A stretch of DNA of 64,000 bases from Thermoascus crustaceus (taxonomy: Eukaryota > Ascomycota > Eurotiomycetes > Eurotiales > Thermoascaceae): positions 478,122 to 542,121 of the forward strand of contig BCIC01000008.1 of NCBI GenBank assembly GCA_001599835.1, written 5' to 3'. The notes beneath the pieces were generated by a model. It saw only the letters and a list, made by a program, of their open reading frames with translations, searched no databases and had not been told where the DNA came from. Positions within the stretch are counted from its first letter, which is position 1. Every line of letters starts with the position of its first letter. The position numbers were made by a program, and so were the translations under genes. Positions 55,516 to 64,000 of this stretch are shown piece by piece.

Positions 55516-57435
55516 ATGAAACGAGTTAACGGCGAAAACATCAAAGATGAAAATAGTATACAGAACTCTACTGAAAAGTCTATCATCATAGACAGAAAGA
55601 AGTCGGAACTAGAATCTGAGGAAAGCAACACTGATCCGCCTCCTACCGACCCATCTAATAACAACGTCTACACCGCATTCAGCACCACAGAAAAGCGCGG
55701 GATAATCTTCCTAATTGCAGTTGCGGGCTTCTTCTCCCCATTCACCGCTTTCATCTACTTCCCAGCTCTGGAGTCCATCGCTGTAGATCTCAATGTGTCT
55801 ATCCAGCTGATCAATGTCACCATCACGATGTACCTTGTCATTCAGGGGATCATACCGTCTATATTTGGCAATCTTGCAGATGTTATCGGTCGACGGCCGA
55901 TTTATATCATCGCGTTTTCGATCTACTTGTGTGCGAGTCTGGGTCTGGCCTTTCAGAAATCGTACGCGGCTTTGTTGGTGCTGAGGATGCTTCAGAGTGC
56001 TGGAAGTTCTGGTATGTGATACCATACACGTTCACAGGTGGAAATGCTGGCTGACGAGGCAGGGACAATCATGCTTGCATACGGAGTGATAGCGGACATT
56101 GCTCCTCCACAACAGCGGGGAGGCTATGTTGGAATCGCACATGTTGGGTATGTAAGTTCAATTGCTGCAAGTTTAGAGAATGTGTGCAACTGTCCTTGAT
56201 GAACATAAATGCATGCTGACTGTTTTGCCCAAAGATTCAATTCGGCACCAAGTCTGGGTCCAATTGTAGGGGGAATCATGTCCGACAAACTCGGGTGGAG
56301 ATGGGTATTCCGCCTCCTTTGCATCATTTCCGGAGTATGGCTGGTCGTTATCTTCGTTTTTCTACCAGAAACTGGGAGGCGAATTGTCGGAAATGGAAGA
56401 ATTCCTACTCGAGGAATCCACAAGTCCATATTGCAACGCCTTTTATCAACGAAGAACAAGAGTAGGGGCTCTCCCGATCAGCTTCAAGGAAGAAGAAAAA
56501 GGCCTCTATCCAACCTCGTAAACCCACTCCGCTCTATCCAGATGATCTTCCACAGAAGCGAGGCGCTCGTGCTCTTCTCAAACGCCATATTCTACATGCA
56601 GTACAGCTGCGTCCAGGCATCACTATCCACTCTGTTCACGCGGATATACGGGCTCAATGAGATCCAGGTTGGCCTATCGTACTTGGCCTTCGGCATTGCC
56701 TGTGCTATTGCTTCGTATGGCGTCGGTACGAACCCGTTCACAACTTTGAGGAAGTACATTGACGGTACTTCGCAGGTAGAATCACGGATCGAGATTACCG
56801 CATCATAGCAGCGTCTTACGGGTTCACGACGGGCAGCTCGAATGGCGAAGTTCTTTCGTCTTTCCCACTTGAGAAGGCACGATTACGTACGGTGTGGTAT
56901 TACATTGCCATATCGTCCGCTTCGACATTGGGATATGGCTGGGCTTTGCAAGAGAAAGCTGTGAGGCAAAGCAAAACTGGCTCGAGAGACAAGGCTAATC
57001 CGATGATTCATATCATAGCATCTTGCCGTACCACTCGTTCTCCAAGCGCTTATCGGCTTGACAGTGACGGGTATTTTCAACGTAAGTTTACTTTCGCAAA
57101 ACATGCTGTCAAATGACACGAAATTAAACACATCTTTTTTTTCTAAACCACAGGTCCTAAATACATTAATGGTTGATCTCCATTCCGAAGATTCCGCCAC
57201 CGCCAGTGCAGCCGTCAGCATCACCCGCTGCAGCGTGGCAGCAGTAGGGGTATCGGTCCTCCAGATCATGTTCGATCACATGGGAGTCGGATGGACTTTC
57301 ACCATCATCGGTGGCCTCTGTTTCGCGACAGTACCGTTATTGCTGGTCGAGAGGTCCAAGGGAATGCGGTGGAGGGAGGAAAGACAGACAAGACGAGAGA
57401 ATACGGAGGATTTGTGTTCGAATGACCAAAGCTGA
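55516..57435 (+). CDS. MFS multidrug transporter (DHA1 / Qdr3-like)
   Basis: Six exons, 55516-56011, 56063-56147, 56235-56725, 56776-56960, 57019-57081 and 57154-57435, give 533 residues with every phase closing. After a charged N-terminus, twelve membrane helices are expected. Family motifs: GNLADVIGRRPIYIIAFSIY (loop 2-3 motif A), APPQQRGGYVGIAHVG, the antiporter motif C APSLGPIVGGIMSD and FRLLCIISGVWLVVIFVFLP-ET. In the second half, DRDYRIIAASYGF and EKARLRTVWYYIAISSASTL are typical of the Aqr1/Qdr group, proton antiporters exporting drugs and organic acids through the plasma membrane. Introns 4 and 5 are easily missed because the unspliced frames are locally open. No lesion was found, unlike the other MFS in this window. 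Confidence 0.88.
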
Positions 57436-58123
57436 GGTAGATACGTATGGAACAATTAAGTATATATATTTCATAGTGCTCAATGATGATGTGTGTAATC
57501 CCATGGCTCTCGCTAGAAGAAAAGCCCTTCTAATAGATTCCTGATTGTTGTTGTCGCTGTTGTTCTGACAGGTTAGTGATTTAGCGCCCCCACAATTCGG
57601 GATCTAAAGATTATTTTTTATGTACCCCGGATTTTCGATCTCATCCCCACTTGATAAAAATCTACGGCGTATTACTATCATCGCTCACAGGAAATTTTTT
57701 TTATTCATAATAGGTGTCTATGGGTACATCACACATAGTTAATTGTTTTTTTTTTCTATAGGACTACCAGAAACAAAGTAATATATATATATGTATATAT
57801 ATATGATCTAAAAGGACGTTGACAAGGCAGGTACTTGTTAAGACTACTTTTTAGGCTACCATGCTTTGTTATCCATGTTAGTGCTATATCTCTAAAACAT
57901 GTGGGCCTAGGTACATGTATACATGGACAGATGCGAGGAAGGGGTCTATAATACACACGCTATACAAGCGAAATCATATCTGGCTACCGCCATCTGTCGT
58001 AATATGCCAGTAGATAAAGAGGCCCCGAATGGACAATGCTTATGTTCTATTACACACGATTTCTTCTTCCTTGATTCTATCTTCTTTCCTCCTCTCCTTA
58101 TTTGGGGGATATAATTGATTGAT
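57436..58123. other. Convergent intergenic region with TA microsatellite
   Basis: AT-rich; an (AT)n-type run lies near 57780-57805. No gene seen. Confidence 0.5.
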
Positions 58124-59140
58124 TTATTTTCCAGGCAGCGACTTGTTGGCGTTCTTGAAGTCGCGCACGTAAATCTCACACTTGACCTCCTTGCAGAGGC
58201 TCTTCCGGCGGCTGGGGTCCAGCTTGGACGCGAACTCAAGACCGCTAGCACGCTCGACGGCCTCGAGCGGAACCTCAAACTCCGACAGGTGCTTGTCGTT
58301 CGGGATGCGCGCGTTGGGCAGGACGAAGGCGCCCAGGGCGACCTTGCCGTTGGGGCCGGAACCGTCCTCAGCGTAGATGACCTTGTAGAAGTGCGTCGGG
58401 ACGGCAACGCTGGGCGGGTTGCCGATCACCTCGTAGCTGACGCGCCACTTGCCGTCGGCCGGGTCACGGTGCGGGAGGTACAAGGGCCCCGTGACGATGC
58501 GGACGGACGGGTACTTCTTGGTCAGGTTGCGGCAGAAGTCCTCGAAGTGCGCCCAGTAGTCGCGGTTGAAGCCGTCGCCGACCTGCGGGCACATGTTGGT
58601 CAGGGCGAAGGTCGCGTCCATGGCCTCCTGCGACCACTTGGCGTCCGCAGCGGGCACCTGGTGGCCCCGGTCGTAGCCGGAGCGGAAGTAGTCGGCCAGC
58701 TTGGCGCGGAAGAGGGGCGGGATGTTGTTGTCTTCGAAGAAGTTGCTGTTCTTGCGGTCGGCGTTGTTCATGGAGAGGGAATTGGGAGTGATGTGCTCGG
58801 CGACCCAGGATGGGTTGCGCATGCGGCGGTCGTAGGCACCCGTCAGGGGGAGGGAGTGCAGGGGGTCGTTGATAGGACCGGGGAAGCCATATTGGTAGAT
58901 CCCCTCAGGATTGACTGGTGTGTCGGCGCGCTTGGGCGCGAGAGAAGGCGTCGGAGGTTGTGGAGAGGGAGCCTTCGCCAGGCCGGAGGGCGCGGACGGC
59001 GGAGCTTGAGCCGGAGCAGCAACAGGAGCCTGTTGACGGGGAGTCTTGGAGGAATAGAGGAGAGCAGTGACGCCGGCACCGGTAGCAGCACCGGCAGCGG
59101 CGATGATAGCGAAGGTGGCTTTGGACATCTTTTCTTGCAT
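58124..59140 (-). CDS. NUC1: Mitochondrial nuclease (EndoG/Nuc1 family)
   Basis: An intronless 338-residue frame from the ATG at 59140. An N-terminal Ala-rich hydrophobic segment (ATFAIIAAAGAATGAGVTAL) serves as mitochondrial signal/anchor, followed by a Pro/Ala linker. The DNA/RNA non-specific endonuclease domain starts near residue 75 (YQYGFPG). The active-site motif is SGYDRGHQVPAADAKWS, its His being the general base; LTNMCPQVGDGFNRDYW follows, with the Mg-binding Asn. The C-terminal part (VPTHFYKVIYAEDGSG, GAFVLPNARIP) is typical. Yeast Nuc1 acts in mitochondrial DNA/RNA turnover and cell death. Length is the family norm. The coding strand is G/C-rich at third positions, suggesting good expression. 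Confidence 0.95.
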   Translation of the reverse strand: MQEKMSKATFAIIAAAGAATGAGVTALLYSSKTPRQQAPVAAPAQAPPSAPSGLAKAPSPQPPTPSLAPKRADTPVNPEGIYQYGFPGPINDPLHSLPLTGAYDRRMRNPSWVAEHITPNSLSMNNADRKNSNFFEDNNIPPLFRAKLADYFRSGYDRGHQVPAADAKWSQEAMDATFALTNMCPQVGDGFNRDYWAHFEDFCRNLTKKYPSVRIVTGPLYLPHRDPADGKWRVSYEVIGNPPSVAVPTHFYKVIYAEDGSGPNGKVALGAFVLPNARIPNDKHLSEFEVPLEAVERASGLEFASKLDPSRRKSLCKEVKCEIYVRDFKNANKSLPGK

Positions 59141-59904
59141 GTGATGTCGGAGATGCTCAAGCGGGGAGATAGGAAGCGAAAGACGAAGACACCCCTAGCA
59201 AAGAATTGAGAAACGAATGGCAGCAAGCAAAAGGGTATCTGAAAGCAGAAACAAACCCCAGCAGTCTCCGCCTGAGTTCTCTTGACTCGTCCCGCCTCTT
59301 ACTCGTCTCTCTTCTCTTCGTCACTTCGTCGCTGTCGGGCGGAAGTGTTGCGGAGAAAAAAGTAGACACGGCGAGCCGCGACAAGCTCGGCCAATCGGAG
59401 GCTGTGCCTGGCGCCGGACAGATGGACAGCAGAGACAAGCAAGAAAGGAAATACAAAAAGTAAAATATAACACGAAATGGTACTCAAGATAGAGCAAATG
59501 GAATAGCTACAATCTCAGTCCGAAGTTCTGGTCGTACCCTGCAAGACTGCCAGCGAACCGGGCGCATACTGGGCTGCCGCGGAGTGCTGGAGATGTGCTC
59601 CGCAGCGGTATGCTTAAGTGCCTTACGCTTCCTCATCTTCTTTTTATCAGATATCAATGCATGATCTTTAATACTGATTTTTTTTTCTGGAAGAGGGCCT
59701 TAATTCATCTGCTTCCACTCTCCTTGCCAGCAATCACTGACCATATTTCCCTTTCCTGTCCGGTGGAGTAGGGCAGTACAAGGAAATTCTCCGATCTGAC
59801 AGGAGAGTGAACCTGACTTGTCGCTCGAAATCCGCCTACAACTAGCACTTGTAGATTTCATACAGACTGACAACTGTCCCCTTCAGCAACGGACCTACGC
59901 ACAA
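59141..59904. other. Intergenic, no gene recognised
   Basis: Upstream of the nuclease gene and downstream of the DUF427 gene. Some minus-strand frames near 59157-59487 have no motif. Confidence 0.5.
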
Positions 59905-60765
59905 TCAACCAAACTTCGTCTTCGGCCTCTCGAGCAGCACCCCATCAAGCTCGATATCCACCTTCTCATTATAGAAGCACAGATACCCCATCACGGGCGC
60001 ACACTCCCGAAACGGCGTCCGGTAGTACCACACGATATCCTTATACACCTTCCCACCCGGCAGCACGACGTCATAGTACTCCGCCTCGCCCTTGTAGGGA
60101 CACGGCGTGCGGGTGTTGGAGGGCTTGAGCAGCGACCAGTCCACGATCGCCGTGGGCGGGAGGTAGTAGCGGCAGGGGAGGAGGGTCTCGTAGAGGTGGT
60201 AGGAGGCGGCGGTGCTGGCGAGGAGGGTGCCGTCGAGGGAGACCTTGACGGGCCGCGTGGAGTGGAGGATGTCGATGCGTTTGAAGGGGTCGCGGGGATG
60301 CACGTAGATGGGGTCGTCTTCTTCGTAGTATTGATCTGTTGTTACAGTCTCAGGATATCAATTCAATTTATGCGAAAGAAGAAATTATGGAATGTAATCC
60401 AACTTACCAACCGCATTCAACTCCACCCTCACCCGCCCCGCCAACTGGCCAGCTGCCTCCTTGCCCTCGATAAAGGCGAGGACCCGATCCGTCTCCTTCT
60501 CTCCCACCTTCACGGTCAATATGGCCGCTCCACCACCTTCCAGTTTCTCCTTTTCCTCCCATTGGCACGACTTGAGGTCCTTCAACGGGACGTAGAACTG
60601 CGGGTAGTACTCATGCTCCCACACGTACACGGCGGAGGTGGTGTCGACGATAATGGCGTCTCCGAAGCGGATGCGGATCCGACGCGGCGTGGGGAGGACC
60701 CTGTGAGGGCCGTTGGATACGAGACGGCTAGCGAGGGCACGGAGGCTTTTCGTTGAGTCAGCAAT
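59905..60765 (-). CDS. Double DUF427 domain protein, no ATG at expected start
   Basis: Two exons, up to 60408 and 60335-59905 (GTAAGT...CAACAG), give about 262 residues. Two DUF427 (PF04248) units are visible: the first has RIRIRFGDAIIVDTTSAVYV and WEHEYYPQFYVPLKDL; the second has RPVKVSLDGTLLASTAASYH, YYLPPTAIVDWSLL, CPYKGEAEYYDVVL and VWYYRTPFRECAPVMGYLCF. Function is unknown; the domain is a small beta-barrel common in fungi and bacteria. The frame runs back through STKSLRALASRLVSNGPHRV to the sequence ATT-GCT-GAC-TCA and then to a TAG. Homologous proteins typically begin with Met at about this point, and here the codon is ATT (60765-60763). Either initiation is near-cognate, or an upstream exon exists, or the start was lost. 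Start coordinate is therefore provisional. Confidence 0.8.
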
Positions 60766-62361
60766 TATACCTAAGTTAACTAACTATCGTGTGGTTCCAG
60801 AGTGGAACTGAATGGCATAGCGCTCACTCCGTCATTTGTACTATGAAGTGTGTATTATTATGAAACGACCAGGCTTTGTTTGTAACGAGGAACTCGCCGA
60901 ACATGAAATCCGGAGAGGTGAGCGCGTCCTCAACAAGTGGGATGACGCTGGATGAACGTCATATGCGGAGTTAAGCCGGGGATGATGGACGCGGTCTAGA
61001 ATGATTGCTTATCAAGGTTCAAGCGGTAGCTCGGACGTAGCAACCTTACTATACCTTTCCGTCTATGCCTGCAGGAAAGTATCCGGCTAGGCTATGTCGT
61101 CTTAATCGTGAGCTCTCTCATTCATCATGGGGATATATAAGTCTGGAAACACCAAGATTGATTGCAATCAGAACTTTATACAGCTGTCAACACGTACAGC
61201 ACATGCTATTCCGAACTATGCACTATACCAATGGATCTGCATAGGTCCCCATCATGAGCATACTGTACAAGGCATGTATCTCTCGAATGTTGACGCTCGG
61301 TTAGAAACACAACATCGATTGGCTTGCAATCTTGATCGTGTTTATCAGAATGCACACGAACAACATTGGCACTGTTGTATGCCGAATCAACAGACTTAAT
61401 AATGCAAATTTTTGAAAGGTAGTGCGTCAGAGAGTGTTCAAACGCTACTAAGGTCGGGTTGTGAGAAGAAAACAGTAAGTTGCGAGATATTGAGCACAGT
61501 CGGAGTAGTGTAATGGTGGGAGAACCTTTCTCAACGCAACCTGTTCTGTCCTCCCAATCTGTGTCGTAGAATCCATCAATATTAGCCACCCAGATCTCCT
61601 CTACACTGCTAGAATATGAGTATCAAAAGAGTGCTTGAGGTAAGCTTGCAAAACGGTCGGGCGTTAAGTTAGTTAACTTGGTGTTGATCTGATTACTAAA
61701 GGGGAGTGCATGCATGGTGCACAGGACAGTTTCTGACCTCCGCTTAGAGACAACACCATAAACTAGCCCTAGATATATGGTCCCCCGCTGGCTGCTCAGA
61801 GGCCTTGAAATGATTCAACTCACGATACAGCCCTCGTTGCCTGACCTGTTCAGCTTCTCTCTTGCACGGGCAAGGCAAACAGGACTGCTGGCGCTTAGTC
61901 ATGGAGCCGCTCGTTCACAACCACAGCGAGGGGGGCGGGGAGGCAAGATGAGATAGCAACAGAACAGCTCCAGAATATGGACACGACAGCCAGCAAGATG
62001 CGTTCCAGACATTCCAGACACCGGCCGGTTGTCTCGTCTCTCGTGTGACCGTGTCTAGCTGACTCGTGGGCGCTCCCTTTGTGTTCTGTTCTCCCTGCGC
62101 GGCGCCTCTGCCGCACGCGGACCTTGGTGGAAAGCTAGGGCGGCGTGGATCTGTCGGTCTGCAACAGGACGACGACAAGCCAGACATCCCCTATACTGGC
62201 CATATACGCAGGCCGTTGGCCATGAAGCGTCTCCGCTGCGTTTCTGCTGTGCTGGACCCTACGTGTTGAGGTCTGTGCAACGAGTTGCTCTTCTTCCTCG
62301 CGTCTTCTTTTCCTCCCGCTTCCTTCCTCTTACATCACCCGCTGCCCGCCCGTCGCCCGCC
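60766..62361. other. Intergenic region containing a 13-bp inverted repeat pair
   Basis: The segments 60773-60785 (AAGTTAACTAACT) and 61667-61679 (its exact reverse complement) flank about 0.9 kb. A 127-codon non-ATG open frame (61206-61589, minus) inside it has no known motif. The remainder (61700-62361) is the promoter/5' UTR of the ZIP gene. Confidence 0.5.
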
Positions 62362-63982
62362 ATGGCCTCCGCCAACGATACTCGGGGATGGATCATGAGC
62401 GGCGTCTCAGGCGTCGGTATGTCCGCTTCTCTTCCTCTGCTTCATCGGGCGTCCGCTAACTCTGCGCAGCCTGCGTTCTGGGCTCCGCCATCATCTGCGT
62501 CGATGTGGTCCTACGCAAGTTGGGCGCCCGCAGGAGCTTCCAGATCACCAGCAGCAATACCTTCCTGTCTGCATCGCTGAGCCTGAGTTCCGGCGTCATG
62601 GTGAGAAACCCCGGGACCCTGAAGTGACCTCACCCGATGCTGATGGCCCCGCCCAGCTTTTTTCGTCCCTCTACAGCATGTTGCCCACCTCGAAGAAATA
62701 CCTCACCCGCGCCGGGTTGTCCGCCCGGGCCTCTGCGTACACCCTCATCGGGCTGTTTCTGGCAGGAGTAATCGTCATCCGCATTGTGTCCGGCTTCATC
62801 CACCAGCACATCCCATCCCACGTCGTCGATTGCGCCCACACCCACGAGCCAGACTCCGACCTGGAGAGCGGGGTCGGCGAGATAGAAGATCACCCACCTG
62901 ACCGTATCACAAAAGGTGCTGCCAACCCTAGCACGGAGCGTACTCCTCTACTTCAGAGAGAGTCTACTACCCGAGCGCCCAAGCCCGCCCCTACCATGAT
63001 CGAACGAGCCTCCGAGGATCAGATCCTCCATGGCAAACCGCCCAAGGACTCTGTACGTCGGTGGAAGCGCCAGATCAGTGCGTTAGTTGGCAGCTCCAAA
63101 GCCTTATGTGACGAGACTGGTCCATGTTATGGATTCTCCGAGACCTGCGGCCAGGAATGCACCAAGACCCTTTCGCGGAAAGTGTCCGCAAATTCGATCA
63201 ATTCTACTCACTCCATGTCCCGTCAGCAGACTCTCCAGGTCCCAGTGGACCCGCGGAGGCCGCCTATGGACTACAACCCGGACACTCCGCAGACAGTCCG
63301 TAACGTTTCAGATAGCTGCGTCAGTGCCCCTCCACACGCCCGCTCTGAGGGACAGGATGCGGACTACTTCTACCCGCAGTCGGATGGTGGTGATCTGCCT
63401 CCCAAAAGCACCGGTTCTATGTCGTCCACCACTTTCAAGACTTTCCAGCAGACGCTCTCCTCCAGCCAACACCACCACCATGTCCCGCAGAATGCCTTCC
63501 TCTCCATCGGTCTGCAGACCTCCCTTGCCATAGCCTTGCACAAGCTTCCAGAGGGCTTCATTACCTTCGCGACCAATCACGCCAGCCCCACTCTCGGTCT
63601 GACTGTTTTCCTGGCATTGTTTATCCACAACATCACCGAGGGCTTTGCCATGGCGCTGCCGCTCTATCTGGCCCTCAATTCCCGCTGGAAGGCCATGCTC
63701 TGGTCCAGCGTGCTGGGAGGTATCAGTCAGCCCGCCGGTGCAGGTATCGCCGCGCTCTGGATCTGGGCAGCCCACAAGGCGGGCACTCCTGGCGATGCAA
63801 CGTCAGGTACCTCGTGGGGTATTTACGGAGGCATGTTCGCGGCCACCGCGGGGGTCATGACATCGGTTGCACTGCAGCTGTTCAGTGAAGGCCTTGGCCT
63901 GACGCATAACCGGAACCTCTGTATCGGTTCCGCAATAGCGGGCATGGGCATTTTGGGACTGAGCTTTGCCTTGACGGCCTAG
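62362..63982 (+). CDS. ZIP zinc transporter (Zrt3/ZupT-like)
   Basis: Three exons, 62362-62416, 62470-62600 and 62657-63982, give 503 residues. Membrane helices are seen at about residues 8-30 (SGVSGVACVLGSAIICVDVV), around 45-60, 80-105 (SAYTLIGLFLAGVIVIRIVS) and five in the C-terminal half. The conserved metal-site helices are IALHKLPEGFITFATNH (H-x-x-P-E-G) and FLALFIHNITEGFAMALP (H-N-x-x-E-G), the ZIP binuclear centre. The long middle loop (about 110-325) is hydrophilic, contains a possible metal-binding patch GPCYGFSETCGQEC and ends with SSQHHHHVPQ. The layout matches Zrt3, which exports zinc from the vacuole to the cytosol. The start is the ATG in CCGCCATGG context. The gene ends 18 nt before the window edge. 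Confidence 0.92.
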
Positions 63983-64000
63983 AAGTACTTGGGTAGCCTA

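Noticed and set aside
58115..59209. 364-codon plus-strand frame opposite the EndoG gene
   Set aside because: Exact antisense of the DRGH nuclease. Its Val/Gly/Glu-rich sequence is what the complement of GC-rich coding sequence gives.
59818..60756. 312-codon plus-strand frame opposite the DUF427 gene
   Set aside because: The minus strand shows two clear DUF427 units and a working intron; the plus frame has no domain and runs through that intron.
61206..61589. 127-codon minus-strand frame inside the inverted-repeat interval
   Set aside because: Starts with GTG, no motif, no similarity to a transposase that I can recognise; kept only as a note within the interval.

Overview
The window is a gene-dense piece of a filamentous ascomycete chromosome (Pezizomycotina, most likely Eurotiales, Aspergillus/Penicillium-like). 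The basis is gene structure (introns of about 50-130 nt with GTRNGT donors and YAG acceptors, both strands used, no operons) and gene content: Egh16-like secreted protein, ECM14, a hydrolase-NACHT-WD40 NLR, a fructosamine-kinase-type protein, a Tad-like LINE, and a P450/Zn2Cys6/MFS group. The genus is inference; no rRNA or tRNA gene was found to anchor it. Coordinates of spliced genes come from reading splice sites by eye and checking that reading phase closes.

Layout. 0.4-2.6 kb: family X DNA polymerase (-). 3.5-5.7 kb: seven-exon nickel/cobalt permease (-) with an 11-nt microexon. 7.1-8.2 kb: uncharacterised conserved protein (-). 9.5-16.4 kb: three adjacent decayed genes, a P450 (-), a Zn2Cys6 regulator (-) and an MFS sugar permease (+), each carrying frameshifts and/or TGA nonsense codons, which looks like a dead small metabolic cluster. 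16.7-17.8 kb: BTB/POZ protein (-). 19.0-20.6 kb: FAD-linked oxidase (-) whose 5' end does not resolve. 22.7-24.0 kb: Egh16-like secreted protein (+). 25.1-26.9 kb: ECM14 pseudo-carboxypeptidase (-). 28.6-33.1 kb: Sec7-PH ArfGEF (+). 34.2-35.1 kb: kinase-fold pseudogene (-). 36.1-38.1 kb: SET-domain protein (+) with a repetitive acidic Tyr/Asn/Glu tail in another frame. 38.9-40.2 kb: NOSIP-type RING protein (+). 40.9-42.0 kb: sorbose/mannitol-type SDR (+). 42.3-47.4 kb: 1,675-codon NLR-like protein (-). 48.2-49.5 kb: fructosamine-kinase family protein (+). 49.56-55.01 kb: full-length but mutated LINE with a 14-bp target-site duplication. 55.5-57.4 kb: DHA1 multidrug MFS (+). 58.1-59.1 kb: EndoG/Nuc1 nuclease (-). 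59.9-60.8 kb: double DUF427 protein (-) without an ATG. 62.4-64.0 kb: Zrt3-like ZIP zinc transporter (+).

Most intact genes are housekeeping (repair, Arf signalling, metal transport, wall/vacuole, nuclease) and do not form one pathway. The accessory material is the 9.5-16.4 kb cluster, the 34-35 kb relic and the 42-55 kb NLR/LINE segment. The most notable items are the NLR beside the LINE, the bounded LINE with CpG loss and CGA-to-TGA type stops, the coordinated decay of three neighbours, the SET-gene repeat tail, the 11-nt microexon, and the missing DUF427 start codon next to a 13-bp inverted repeat.
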